This document shows, one piece after another, positions 1-8,688 of a stretch of 64,000 bases of DNA. A model generated the notes under the pieces. The model was given only the letters and a program-made list of their open reading frames with translations, searched no databases and was not told where the DNA came from. Every line of letters begins with the position of its first letter. The stretch's first letter is position 1. The stretch is from NCBI GenBank assembly GCA_963825315.1, contig CAWGST010000005.1, positions 248,001 through 312,000 on the forward strand, given 5' to 3'. A program made the translations under genes and the position numbers. Source of the stretch: DASRLE01 sp963825315 (lineage in GTDB: Bacteria; Verrucomicrobiota; Verrucomicrobiia; Limisphaerales; Palsa-1400).

Positions 1-2157
1 AAACCTGGCGCCCAGGTGCAGCCAGGCGACATTGGCGGTGGCCGTCCAGGTGGTGCTTGGTGAGGTTACCGCAAACACCACGCTGTCGGTTCCGGCCGCC
101 GGCCCTTCCAGAAGGGCAATGATCGCCAGGGCAGGGCCCGCCTTCTGCTGGACCGGGATCGCCTGGCCCAGCACCGTGATATAGGCCGTTCGCGGAGAAC
201 CCGGGTTGGCAGCGAAGCTAAAGAGCACGATGCCGTTGCTCGCGCTGGTGATGGTCAGCCACGATTGGTCGCTGCTCGGGGCAAAGGGGCCGCCCAGGTT
301 GGCCGTCGCCGGCAACACGACCGGCAACGCATCCGTCCCGGCAGTGGCGGCCTCCACTCTGGGCGTTGGATCGACAAAGGCGCGAGGCAGTTCTTTGATG
401 GCGTTGTTGCCGCCATCGGTAATATACACATTGCCCGCCCCATCCACCGCCACGCCATAGGGGTAAGATAACCCAGTGCCAACCAGCGTGGTGACGGTGT
501 TGCTAACCGCCACCCATTCCTTGATCGCGTTGTTGCCAGTGTCGGCAATATACACATTGCCTGCCCCATCCACCGCCACGCCACAGGGGCTGTACAACCC
601 AGAGCGAACCAGCGTGGTGACGGGTCCATTGGGCGCCGCCCATTTCTTGATCGCGTTGTTACCGCTATCGGCAATATACACATTGCCTGCCCCATCCACC
701 GCCACGCCATAGGGGGTGTACAACCCAGAGCCAACCAGCGTGGTGACGGGTCTATTGGGCGCCGCCCATTTCTTGATCGCGTAGTTGAAGGTGTCGACAA
801 TATACACATTGCCCGCCCCATCCACCGCCACGCCACAGGGGTTATTTAACCCAGAGCCAACCAGCGTGGTGACGGGTCCATTGGGCGCCGCCCATTGCTT
901 GATCGCGTTGTTGCCGCTGTCGGCGATATACACATTGCCTGCGCCATCCACCGCCACGCCATAGGGGAAATTTAACCCAGAGCCAACCCGCGTGGTGACG
1001 GGTCCATTGGGCGCCGCCCATTGCTCGATCGCGTTGTTGCCGCTGTCGGCGATATACACATTGCCTGCGCCATCCACCGCCACGCCAAAGGGGAATAATA
1101 ACCCAGAGCCAACCAGCGTGGTGACGGGTGCGGGGGCCGGGACATAAGTGGAGCCGGCCTGAGTGACTGTGAGCGTGAAGCCGGCAATGGTGAGCGTGCC
1201 GGTGCGCGTGACGCCCGAGTTAGCATCGTAGCTGAAGACCACGTTGGTGCTGCCGATGCCGCTCTGGAATGTGGCGCCAACTTGCAGCCAGGCAACATTA
1301 TTGGTTGCCTGCCATGCGGCTTGCGGAGCCGCCGCCAGCACGACACTGTTCGTGCCCGCATCCGGCCCCACCAGGAGGTTGATCGTGCCTAAATACGGGG
1401 AATTGATCAATAGGTCGTTGGTGCTGAATTGGCCCGCGGCAAAGGTGAACACACGCACCTCGTCCAAATACCCGCTGAAGAACTGTAGGGCATAGAGCGC
1501 GGGCGCGCCCACGCCAAACCCACCGGTTGGGATGTTCGGTGCGCTCGTCGAAGAACTCACCACAGCCCCATTGAGGTAGAGCGTGGTCGTGCCGTTGTCG
1601 CGCACCAGGGCCAGATGTTGCCACACGCCCGCAACTGCTGGCGCCGCGCCAAACATAACAACGCCGCCAAAGAGTCCATAGTAGTTCGCTCCTTCCTGGT
1701 ACAAGCCCCAACCACTGGTGCTGGTGTTGCCATTGTAAGCCAGACAGTTGGTTCCAGTGGTGTTGGAGGTGCAAACCCACAACTCGATGCCGAAGTTATT
1801 GACGACGTTGCTGATTAACGAACCCCAGCCGTAACTCCCGGTGGGAAACTGCAGGCATAGTTTGCTCCCGGTGTGGACTCCAGCCTCCAGGGAAACGCTG
1901 CTGGAATAAAGTGGGCCGTAAAGTGGGCCGTAGTGATTGGTCAACGTCAGTCCGCCTACCATATCTACCGTGTTGGAGCTTATGCCGCCTGCCGTGGCAC
2001 CGCTGTCGTCCTCGCCCATGCGCCAATAGTGCAGGACCGTCACGGCGGCGTCCGCCGAGAGAGCCCACAGGAATAGGACCAGGGCAAGGAGATAGCTACG
2101 GCCAGAATAGTGATGGAGGTGGGTATCGATCGAACGGTGGGGCGTGCTCATTTTCAT
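1..2157 (-). CDS. secreted LamG / BACON / NHL-repeat protein, 3' end outside window
   Basis: One frame is open from the ATG at 2157 down to base 1, giving 719 codons without a stop, so the C-terminus lies outside the window. Residues 1-35 hold a basic start and a hydrophobic segment (SYLLALVLFLWALSADA) that looks like a signal peptide. Residues about 40-255 resemble a LamG/concanavalin domain (HYWRMGED, GIELWV, WQHLALVRDNGTTTLYLNG, GYLDEVRVF). Residues about 257-337 are BACON-like (NVAWLQVGATF, TRTGTLTIAGFTLTVTQAG). Residues about 342-580 are six NHL-type propeller repeats (GVAVDGAGNVYIADSGNNAI). A second BACON-like stretch follows, and a third begins with NVAWLHLGARF at the window edge. A role in surface glycan binding or adhesion is inferred from the domains only. 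Other reading frames here are shadows of the repeat. Confidence 0.85.
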   Translation of the reverse strand, partial: MKMSTPHRSIDTHLHHYSGRSYLLALVLFLWALSADAAVTVLHYWRMGEDDSGATAGGISSNTVDMVGGLTLTNHYGPLYGPLYSSSVSLEAGVHTGSKLCLQFPTGSYGWGSLISNVVNNFGIELWVCTSNTTGTNCLAYNGNTSTSGWGLYQEGANYYGLFGGVVMFGAAPAVAGVWQHLALVRDNGTTTLYLNGAVVSSSTSAPNIPTGGFGVGAPALYALQFFSGYLDEVRVFTFAAGQFSTNDLLINSPYLGTINLLVGPDAGTNSVVLAAAPQAAWQATNNVAWLQVGATFQSGIGSTNVVFSYDANSGVTRTGTLTIAGFTLTVTQAGSTYVPAPAPVTTLVGSGLLFPFGVAVDGAGNVYIADSGNNAIEQWAAPNGPVTTRVGSGLNFPYGVAVDGAGNVYIADSGNNAIKQWAAPNGPVTTLVGSGLNNPCGVAVDGAGNVYIVDTFNYAIKKWAAPNRPVTTLVGSGLYTPYGVAVDGAGNVYIADSGNNAIKKWAAPNGPVTTLVRSGLYSPCGVAVDGAGNVYIADTGNNAIKEWVAVSNTVTTLVGTGLSYPYGVAVDGAGNVYITDGGNNAIKELPRAFVDPTPRVEAATAGTDALPVVLPATANLGGPFAPSSDQSWLTITSASNGIVLFSFAANPGSPRTAYITVLGQAIPVQQKAGPALAIIALLEGPAAGTDSVVFAVTSPSTTWTATANVAWLHLGARF
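411..1130 (-). repeat. six tandem NHL-coding repeats, period 120-126 bp
   Basis: The block 'tccaccgccacgcca' recurs at about 452, 572, 692, 818, 944 and 1070. Each unit encodes one NHL blade of 40-42 residues. The units are nearly identical at the DNA level, including synonymous positions, which suggests recent expansion or gene conversion. Confidence 0.85.
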
Positions 2158-3275
2158 AGACTTTTTGAACGAATGAGGATTGTCGAACGGGGTTTACTTT
2201 TCATAAGGCCAGTTTTTAAGTTGCGAACGTGGAGAGGGCGGACCAAAGCCGGTGGTTGGACAGGCTGGCCGGGTTGCTTCGTTTTGTCCTCACCGGAAAA
2301 AGCTGAGGCCGGCCGCCAGGAAACCGCCGGCAGCAGATTCTGGAGATCAGTCGGGTGAATGTTCCCAACCGTTCACTCTGCACACGACAGACTAGCAACA
2401 GGAGGTTCATAACGGTTTACCGGGCGATTCCTGCACGCGGGTCGTTGGCCGAAACAGAAGCGAGTCAGCGGCTCGTGTCTAATAAAAGCCACTAATACAC
2501 GCACCGTCAGACATTAGCAAGAAGAATTTTGGCCGATGTTTTATGGCCCAATGCCGCCAACCGGTCAGCCGGCCCTGCCCTCGGGCATGATATTGGAATT
2601 CGGTCAATCGACCATTCTTGTCAGACGGCCGGCAAATCAGGGTGATTTTAAACCTAAATGCCCGGGTGGAAAGGCCGTTTGAAGGGTCATAGTCATAGGG
2701 GTCAAACCGTACTATTGGCTTGTTCATGGTCTTTTCGCCATCGGTTTAAGGCCGCATTCAGAGTTTGGCGGGTGCATATGTGCATTCGGGACGCAATCCA
2801 CTGGATTGTGACTGTTGTCCCCTCCCGCACTCGAAAACGTGCAAGAACAAAATGAAAATAAAATGTTGCAGTTTTGTAACGCTACGAACAAAAGGCAGCG
2901 TCAGAACAATCTGCAAGCGATTCTTCTCATTCGTCTGTCAAACATTCCCCTGCCAAATTTCTGCCCCCCGTGTTTGGGATCAAGGCAAAGCGGAGATAAT
3001 AGCCAATCGCCAATAGCCAATGGCCAAATTCCACCCTAAAAAATTTCGAATCAAGGCAAAGCGAAATCAAGGCTGAAGGCTGATCCGCCGTCGCTGCGCT
3101 ATGGCGCGACCAGAGGCTAAAGGCTGAAGTGAAAGAGGGTCAGAGGGCCTTTTCGCGTAGTTCGCATGGTTCGCGGTTGAAAATTCTGAGCCTTGTGCAA
3201 AGCATTGGCGGCTCTCTGCCGAGAGCCGCTACGGGAAAATTCTTCCCCCCGTATTTGGAACCCCAATAATTAGAG
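2158..3275. other. 1.1-kb intergenic region with degenerate short repeats
   Basis: I find no convincing gene here. The segment is lower in GC than its flanks around 2840-2960. The 14-mer ATCAAGGCAAAGCG occurs at 2979-2992 and 3050-3063. A related pair occurs at about 2962 (CTGCCCCCCGTGTTTGGGA) and 3242 (CTTCCCCCCGTATTTGGAA). The stretch 3001-3025 is built from short CCAAT-type units. An 82-codon minus frame at 2479-2727 has no recognisable domain and I did not call it. Confidence 0.5.
3207..3230. repeat. palindromic hairpin element
   Basis: GCGGCTCTC (3208-3216), loop TGCC, GAGAGCCGC (3221-3229) form a perfect 9-bp stem. It is followed by TACGGGAAAATTC rather than a T tract, so it looks more like a dispersed palindromic unit than an intrinsic terminator. 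A palindrome of similar composition lies at 47095-47134. Confidence 0.6.
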
Positions 3276-4652
3276 ATGAGTTTGCAGACTCACCAAGATG
3301 GCGCAACGGTTTTGACAGGGGATTCCGCCGGCGGGACGCCGACGGATGCGGTCGAGACGACCGCGCTCCCGAAGAAGCCGCCAATGATTCGGGTTGTAAC
3401 GGCACGGGCAAAAAGAAAAGATGGTCAAACTTGCGTCCAATTTATGATTGATAAAAGGCACCACCATTGCGGGGTGTTTTGTAACCGCTCCGAAAGAACC
3501 AGCGTCTATTCCAACGTGACGTATTCGATTTCATCCGCCAGGGCTGGTTCGAGCGCCCTTGCACAAACCGGCGCTTCCGCGAAACTGTCGCCTGGCTCGG
3601 AGTTTTCTTTCACGGTCAAACCGCTGCCCGGGGAAGGGATGATGGAGATGTTCAGCCGGCTGGCGCTCGCGCTGGAGGATGCGGATGCGACGCTGGTTAA
3701 TTTGATGATTTTCGGTTCTGTCAGCGCCCACCCGGCGGCGGACGAAGCCATGCGGCGGGTTTTCGGCCGGATTGATTGGCCGGTCACCTGGGTGGAAGGA
3801 GCCGCGTATGATGACCATCCGATTGCCGGAATGCAGGCGTTCGCTTTCAGCGCCGGCCGGGTTACCCCGATCACGCTCAACGGTCATGTGGCCGGTTCTG
3901 TGTTTGAAGAGGACGGCATTCGACATTGCCTGCTGGGCGGCTTGGGGCCGGATATGTGTTCCGCCTCGCGCCCCGATCAATTCCGGCAAACGCTGGGGAA
4001 TCTGGAAACAGCATTGGAACAAGCCGGTTTTTCACTGGGCGATGTTGTGCGGACCTGGTTCCACCTCGATGATCTTCTGTCGTGGTACGGCGCCTTCAAC
4101 GAGGCCAGAACGCAAGCGTATGCGCGCATCCAATTTCGCGCCGGATCATTGCCGGCCAGCACAGGTGTCTCGGGCCGAAATCCGGCTGGAACCGCGCTGG
4201 TGGCCGGCGCCTGGGCAATGCAACCGCTTCACGCCTCCGCGCAGATTGCGGAAGTTGCCTCCCCCTTGCAATGTCCGGCACCCGCGTATGGCAGTTCGTT
4301 CAGCCGGGCCATGGAGATTTCTTCGCTTCACGGGCGGCGTCTTTTGATTTCCGGAACGGCCAGCATTGCTCCTGGCGGGCAGACGTTATGGCAGGGGAAC
4401 CTCCGCCGACAAATCGATCAGACCATGGAAGTGGTCGAAGCCATTTTGGCGTCGCGCGGCTTTGGGTTTTCGGACCTCACCCGCGCCACGGCTTATTTCA
4501 AGAATCGCGCGGACATTCCGGCGTTCGCGGCCTGGCGCGCGGCCCGGGACCTGCGTTCGCTGCCGGTCATCGCGGCGCAGTGCGGCCTCTGCCGCGACGA
4601 TCTTCTGTTTGAACTGGAAGCCGACGCGTGGAACCCAACGCCGGCCACTTGA
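3276..4652 (+). CDS. chorismatase-like (FkbO/Hyg5/XanB2-type) RidA-fold protein
   Basis: This 458-residue protein has a C-terminal half like the YjgF/RidA fold (LISGTASIAPGGQTLWQGN, QIDQTMEVVEAILASRGF, DLTRATAYFKNRADIPAF) and a middle part with RTWFHLDDLLSWYGAFNEAR and STGVSGRNPAGTALV. That layout fits the chorismatase family, which turns chorismate into hydroxybenzoates or dihydroxycyclohexadiene carboxylates. The C-terminal FELEA contains a glutamate in the place where the family keeps its catalytic acid, although I cannot align it properly. The first 80 residues look unrelated, so the true start may be downstream. A hydroxybenzoate product would suit the aryl-polyene-like cluster 13 kb away, but that link is inferred. 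A plain RidA-type protein is the alternative. Confidence 0.6.
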   Translation: MSLQTHQDGATVLTGDSAGGTPTDAVETTALPKKPPMIRVVTARAKRKDGQTCVQFMIDKRHHHCGVFCNRSERTSVYSNVTYSISSARAGSSALAQTGASAKLSPGSEFSFTVKPLPGEGMMEMFSRLALALEDADATLVNLMIFGSVSAHPAADEAMRRVFGRIDWPVTWVEGAAYDDHPIAGMQAFAFSAGRVTPITLNGHVAGSVFEEDGIRHCLLGGLGPDMCSASRPDQFRQTLGNLETALEQAGFSLGDVVRTWFHLDDLLSWYGAFNEARTQAYARIQFRAGSLPASTGVSGRNPAGTALVAGAWAMQPLHASAQIAEVASPLQCPAPAYGSSFSRAMEISSLHGRRLLISGTASIAPGGQTLWQGNLRRQIDQTMEVVEAILASRGFGFSDLTRATAYFKNRADIPAFAAWRAARDLRSLPVIAAQCGLCRDDLLFELEADAWNPTPAT

Positions 4653-4697
4653 CACCAATGTCTTGTCGCTGGCGGCACGGCGTGCTAGATTGCGACC

Positions 4698-4901
4698 ATG
4701 AGTACGATCGCTGACATTGAAGCCGCCATTGAAAACCTGCCGGCTCCGCAAGTGGATGAACTTGCGGGCTGGTTGGAAATGCTCCGGACACGGCGCGCCA
4801 CTCCGCCACCCGTCGAAAGCTGGTTGGAACACGCGCGTGGCGCTGCCCGCCCGGACGTGACGACAACGAGTGTAATGGCCCTGACTCGCGGCGAGGAATG
4901 A
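4698..4901 (+). CDS. putative antitoxin of a VapBC-like pair
   Basis: This is a 67-residue acidic helical protein (MSTIADIEAAIENLPAPQ, ELAGWLEMLRTRR) ending in RGEE. Its stop overlaps the next ATG by four bases (ATGA at 4898-4901), the usual antitoxin-toxin coupling. The downstream frame starts like a PIN-domain toxin but is cut short, so this antitoxin appears orphaned. The antitoxin call rests on size, coupling and the PIN remnant rather than on a clear DNA-binding motif. Confidence 0.6.
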   Translation: MSTIADIEAAIENLPAPQVDELAGWLEMLRTRRATPPPVESWLEHARGAARPDVTTTSVMALTRGEE

Positions 4902-5002
4902 GCGGATTTCTTTTCGACTCGAACGTCTTGCTGGATATTGCCACGGCTGATCCAATCTGGCTCTCATTCCCTGGCCGTTGGAGGCTGCCAATTGATTCGT
5001 AA
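4898..5002 (+). pseudogene. truncated PIN-domain toxin remnant
   Basis: The 34-codon frame begins MSGFLFDSNVLLDIATADP. That matches the first strand of PIN-domain ribonucleases, with the first acidic metal ligand in DSNVLLDI. Similarity stops after about 22 residues, the remaining sequence is unrelated, and TAA follows at 5000. The other acidic ligands and about 100 residues are missing, so it cannot be an active nuclease. A deletion up to the next gene is the simplest explanation. Confidence 0.6.
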
Positions 5003-5064
5003 TAACCAACGCTTTGACGTTGTTTTCTTCACGGGATGGAGGTTAGCGTTTTCGGGATGCCGCG

Positions 5065-6483
5065 ATGAAATTTGATCGTTCTCGATACGCTTTGGCCTTG
5101 CCGCTGCTGGCGGCGGTTTTTGCCGTGGCCGCGCTTGTTTTCTGGTGGGCGCGCCAGGGTGAAGACGCCATCTCCGAACGCCTTCCCGGCGCCGATCAAC
5201 CGCCCGGCGCCGACGGCGCGGCCGCAGTCAATCCAATTTTGGCCGGCAAACTGATCCAGGGCATTGCCCAGCCGGGGAATCTTCCCGGTCTCTGGCCCCA
5301 GTTCCGCGGGCCAAATCGCGATGGCATCAGCCCGGAAACCACGCCTCTGGCCCGCTCCTGGGACGCCGCCGGGCCGCGCCAGTTGTGGGCGGTGGATTGC
5401 GGGGAGGGTTATGCGGGCGCCGCCGTTCGCGAGGGGCGCGTCTATCTCATGGATTACGACTACGACAACAAGCAGAACGCGCTGCGCTGTCTCTCGCTGG
5501 CCGACGGCGGCGAGATTTGGCGTTACGCCTACACGATGCCGGTCAAGCGCAACCACGGCATGACCCGCACCGTGCCGGCGGTCTCGGACAAATTCGTCGT
5601 CGCGATGGACCCCAAGTGCCATGTCCTTTGTCTTGACGCTGCCACGGGGGAATTGCGCTGGGGAATGAATCTTGTCACGGAATATGGAGCGACCGTTCCG
5701 CCGTGGTACGCCGGCCAATGTCCGCTCATCGACGGAAAAGCCGTCATTCTGGCTCCTGGCGGCCACGATGCCATGCTCGCAGCCGTGGAGCTTGAAACCG
5801 GAAAAACCCTCTGGCGCGCGCCCAATCCGCACGACTGGAAGATGACGCACTCTTCCGTGATGCCGATGGAATTCGGAGGGCGGCGGTTTTATGTTTATTG
5901 CGGCAGCGGCGGCGTGGCCGGCATTTCAGCCAAGGACGGAACGCTGCTGTGGGAAACTGCCGCGTGGAAAATCAGCATCGCCACCGTGCCGTCGCCGCTC
6001 GTTCTCGATGGCGGGAGAATTTTCCTGGCCGGCGGCTACAACGCCGGCAGTTTGCTCCTCCAACTCCAGGACCAGGGCGGCAAGCTCGTGCCGCAAACGG
6101 TCTGGAAGCTCGCTCCCGAAGATTTCGGCGCGACACAACACACGCCGATTTTCCACGAGGGCCATTTGTTTGGCACGCGGCCCAATGGGCAATTCGTCTG
6201 CCTGGGTCTCGACGGCAAAGTTCTCTGGGCCAGCCCGGCGGGAGATCCCTTCGGGCTGGGGCCTTTCCTTTTTGCGGACGGGCTTTTCTTTGTGATGAAC
6301 GATTCCGGCAAACTCAGCCTGGTGGAGGACTCCGCGACGCGCTTCCACCTCTTGGCCCAGGCGCAAGTGCTGCAAGGCCGCGAGTCGTGGGGGCCGATGG
6401 CGCTGGCCGGGGGACGATTGCTGGCGCGCGACTTCACGCGCCTGGTCTGTTTGGAGGTTTCGGCGGCCTCGCAACGAAAATGA
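5065..6483 (+). CDS. membrane-anchored PQQ-like beta-propeller protein
   Basis: The 472-residue protein begins with one transmembrane or uncleaved signal segment (YALALPLLAAVFAVAALVFWW, residues 8-28). A PQQ-like/BamB-type propeller follows, opened by WPQFRGPNRDGIS, a signature common in planctomycete and verrucomicrobial propellers. Blade motifs include VREGRVYLMDYDYD, LCLDAATGELRWGMN and VCLGLDGKVLWASPAGD. The propeller should lie on the outer face of the inner membrane. I see no evidence that it binds quinone or has enzyme activity. A scaffold or substrate-binding role is equally possible. Sequences resembling its last 20 codons recur as fragments at 8309 and 8689. Confidence 0.8.
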   Translation: MKFDRSRYALALPLLAAVFAVAALVFWWARQGEDAISERLPGADQPPGADGAAAVNPILAGKLIQGIAQPGNLPGLWPQFRGPNRDGISPETTPLARSWDAAGPRQLWAVDCGEGYAGAAVREGRVYLMDYDYDNKQNALRCLSLADGGEIWRYAYTMPVKRNHGMTRTVPAVSDKFVVAMDPKCHVLCLDAATGELRWGMNLVTEYGATVPPWYAGQCPLIDGKAVILAPGGHDAMLAAVELETGKTLWRAPNPHDWKMTHSSVMPMEFGGRRFYVYCGSGGVAGISAKDGTLLWETAAWKISIATVPSPLVLDGGRIFLAGGYNAGSLLLQLQDQGGKLVPQTVWKLAPEDFGATQHTPIFHEGHLFGTRPNGQFVCLGLDGKVLWASPAGDPFGLGPFLFADGLFFVMNDSGKLSLVEDSATRFHLLAQAQVLQGRESWGPMALAGGRLLARDFTRLVCLEVSAASQRK

Positions 6484-6573
6484 TTTTTTGGCTTGCGGTT
6501 GCCCTCGAAAGCTCCCAGTCTTCCGCCATCTATGAAACAATCATTCTACTTGACAAAACAAAACAAGGAATTT

Positions 6574-7212
6574 ATGCGCAAGATAAAACAGACGGCGCCG
6601 CAGTTGGGCGGGCTTTTCTTTTCGGCGCTGGCTGGTTTGCTGCTGGCCGGCTGTCAATCAGCCAACCAACCTGCTCCTGCTCCCCAAGCGCAAGCGATAA
6701 TGCCGCTCGTCGCCGCTCCCGCCACACCGGCGCCCGCGCCTGCCGACCCAACCAAACCGCAGCCCATCGTCCGCATCAAAGCCGGCGTTTCGGCGCCGTT
6801 CAAGGATTCCGAAGGAAACGTCTGGCTCCCCGAGCAGGGATTTCGCGACGGGGAAACGGCAGTTCGTTCCGACCTTAAAATCGAAAACACGAAAACCCCC
6901 TCCCTTTATCTGACAGAACGATACGGCATGACCTCCTTCACTTACCCTGTTCTCAACGGCAAATACCTGGTCAAGCTTCATTTTGCCGAAACCTACGAAG
7001 GGATCACGGGGCCGGGCCAGCGAGTTTTTTCATTCAACGTCCAGGGGCATGAGTTTAAAGACGTGGACATCTGGGTCAAAGCCGGCGGCCCGTTGCGCGC
7101 CTATGTCGAAAGCGTCCCGGTGGAAGTCAGCGACGGCAACGTGCATATTACCTTCACGCTCAATGTGGATAATCCTGAGATCAACGCCATTGAGATAATT
7201 CCGCAACCTTGA
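6574..7212 (+). CDS. malectin-domain lipoprotein
   Basis: From the ATG at 6574, preceded by AAGGAA, the product is 212 residues. It starts MRKIKQTAPQLGG, followed by a hydrophobic stretch and the lipobox LLAGC, so it should be a lipoprotein with a Pro/Ala-rich linker. The C-terminal 140 residues match the malectin fold, a carbohydrate-binding beta sandwich, in WLPEQGFRDGETAV, YLVKLHFAETYEGITGPGQR, FSFNVQGHEF and INAIEIIP. It sits 90 bp after the propeller gene on the same strand and may be cotranscribed. An earlier in-frame start at 6493 is possible, but the lipobox spacing favours 6574. Confidence 0.8.
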   Translation: MRKIKQTAPQLGGLFFSALAGLLLAGCQSANQPAPAPQAQAIMPLVAAPATPAPAPADPTKPQPIVRIKAGVSAPFKDSEGNVWLPEQGFRDGETAVRSDLKIENTKTPSLYLTERYGMTSFTYPVLNGKYLVKLHFAETYEGITGPGQRVFSFNVQGHEFKDVDIWVKAGGPLRAYVESVPVEVSDGNVHITFTLNVDNPEINAIEIIPQP

Positions 7213-7262
7213 ATTACTTTGGCTTCACAAAGCCGGCCACGCATGCTATTCTCATTGCAGTT

Positions 7263-7496
7263 ATGCTGACGATTGAAGGCACATATAAAAACGGCAAAGT
7301 GGAACTGGCCGAGACACCTGCGCAAGTGAACCAATCACGCGTGCTGGTGACCTTCCTTGAATCCGACGGCGTTGACTTGCGGACGCGGGGAATTGACGAG
7401 GCTCAGGCCGCCGAACTTCGCGCGCGATTGAAGACGTTTGCCGACGATTGGGAACGGCCTGAAGCCGACATTTATGACAAAGACCCGGCGCGGTGA
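7263..7496 (+). CDS. putative antitoxin paired with MazF/PemK-like toxin
   Basis: This is a 77-residue protein starting MLTIEGTYKNGKVELAE. Such a short N-terminal beta segment followed by an acidic helical tail (AAELRARLKTFADDWERP) is common in small antitoxins. It overlaps the toxin frame by 23 bp. The earlier in-frame start at 7209 would overlap the malectin gene and lacks a ribosome site. Confidence 0.65.
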   Translation: MLTIEGTYKNGKVELAETPAQVNQSRVLVTFLESDGVDLRTRGIDEAQAAELRARLKTFADDWERPEADIYDKDPAR

Positions 7497-7824
7497 GGTT
7501 GTCCTGGTGCTTTTCCCAAATTCCGATCTGCGCACGGCCAAGCGTCGTCCCGCAGTGGTGATTCAGCGGAACAATCTCGACAGCGGTTTGGCACAAACCA
7601 TCATCGCCATGATTTCGAGCAACCTTGCCCGGCGCGGTCATCCAAGCCGAGTTTTTGTCGGCGTCAATTCTGCGGAAGGCAAAACCGCTGGCCTGCGATT
7701 GGATTCAGTCATCATGACGGACAATCTGACGACGGTGCTGGATTCTGAAATTGATTCCGTGCTGGGCGACTTCCAGGGGATGAAAGCCGTGGATGCGGCG
7801 CTAAAACACACTTTGGAACTGTAA
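7474..7824 (+). CDS. MazF/PemK-family endoribonuclease toxin
   Basis: From the ATG at 7474 the product is 116 residues and starts MTKTRRGEVVLVLFP. It carries the family pattern of an RRGEVV strand, KRRPAVVIQRNN, the middle TIIAMISSN and late GLRLDSVIMTDNLTTV. These are the strands of the SH3-like CcdB/MazF fold, which cuts mRNA. It overlaps the antitoxin gene upstream. The gene looks intact and the pair is probably functional. Confidence 0.8.
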   Translation: MTKTRRGEVVLVLFPNSDLRTAKRRPAVVIQRNNLDSGLAQTIIAMISSNLARRGHPSRVFVGVNSAEGKTAGLRLDSVIMTDNLTTVLDSEIDSVLGDFQGMKAVDAALKHTLEL

Positions 7825-7983
7825 AAACGGCAACCCGACGTTGTAAGCATTGCCGGAAATTTTAAAGCCGTTGGGCTTGCGTGTTTCCGTGGCTTTGGAC
7901 AGTCGCCGGCCGAACACAACGCAGTATTGTGGCCGGTTTAGTTTGCCAAAATCCGCAGCGGGCGCTTAATAATGGCGAGCACC

Positions 7984-8103
7984 ATGCAAATCACCAAAAG
8001 TTCACGCCACTCGAAGATTGCCGAGATCATTTTGTTGATCGATGATCTGAAAAACACAGTTACAAGCGGAAGTAATCTTGGCAAGGTGATGAACACCCGC
8101 TGA
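7984..8103 (+). pseudogene. possible remnant of a small gene
   Basis: The frame reads MQITKSSRHSKIAEI and stops after 39 codons. The opening resembles the N-terminus of a family of uncharacterised, possibly nuclease-like proteins that begin MQITKSSRHSKI, but that comparison is from memory. The rest matches nothing I know. It may be a chance frame. Confidence 0.25.
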
Positions 8104-8308
8104 GGCTGTTCCGCTGGAACTTGGGCGCTGAGTAGTCATATCGTCAGACAGGCATGGAGTCTATCCATCTGCGAAACGGCGTCCAGCGCGAAATTTTCGT
8201 CGCATGGATCAGCCCGCGGCATTGTGCGTTTTCTTCTTTTCCCGTTGGTTTTTGCGAAGGGTTGCGCGATCCGGAAGCCACGCCAGAATGGATGGGTTGA
8301 GGCAGTGG

Positions 8309-8368
8309 GTCTGTTTGGACTGTTCGGCACTCTCGCACCCCAAATAAATCAGGCCACGGAATATCAAG
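8309..8368 (+). pseudogene. 3'-end fragment of a PQQ-like propeller gene, copy A
   Basis: Read in frame from 8309 this gives VCLDCSALSHPK and a stop, comparable to VCLEVSAASQRK and a stop at the end of the 5065-6483 gene. After the stop it shares AGGCCANGGAATNTCAAG with copy B at 8689. Confidence 0.5.
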
Positions 8369-8411
8369 CGCATCCGAACCCCACATTTTTCTTGACGATG
8401 GGAGATGGTTG

Positions 8412-8458
8412 AATTTAGGATACCCGCATTGCGGCTTTCAATGCGGGTATCCTAAATT
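8412..8458. terminator. perfect 20-bp hairpin, possible bidirectional terminator
   Basis: AATTTAGGATACCCGCATTG (8412-8431), a 7-nt loop (CGGCTTT) and the exact reverse complement (8439-8458). The right arm runs into TTATTTTGTTTT, so an intrinsic terminator is plausible. The unusual length and perfection also fit a small palindromic mobile element. Confidence 0.55.
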
Positions 8459-8502
8459 TTATTTTGTTTTCGCCCAAATGCATGGCAGCCCGTTTGAAAA
8501 GC

Positions 8503-8575
8503 AGGAGACGACGTAAGAAGTCTCTGATCAAGGCCTTGTTTTCGAGGAAGTTTGAGACTCCTTACGTCGTCTCCT
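8503..8575. repeat. imperfect 22-bp inverted repeat
   Basis: AGGAGACGACGTAAG (8503-8517) pairs exactly with CTTACGTCGTCTCCT (8561-8575). After one mismatch, AGTCTC (8519-8524) pairs with GAGACT (8554-8559), leaving a 29-nt loop. There is no ORF inside. It looks like a dispersed palindromic unit. Confidence 0.6.
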
Positions 8576-8688
8576 ACGGGAATGAGTTAATTTAAGGCCC
8601 GATAGCGATGTCCTCATTCTATTCAAGAAATGGTGATCCGGGCATCCCAGTATCCAGTCAAAACCGGGGTCGGCGGGGACGTCTGCCG

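Noticed and set aside
2479..2727. 82-codon minus-strand frame
   Set aside because: No recognisable domain, no ribosome site, and it lies in a region rich in degenerate short repeats.
8136..8386. Minus-strand frames of 64-80 codons
   Set aside because: They overlap the decayed propeller fragment at 8309 and have no domain or conserved look.
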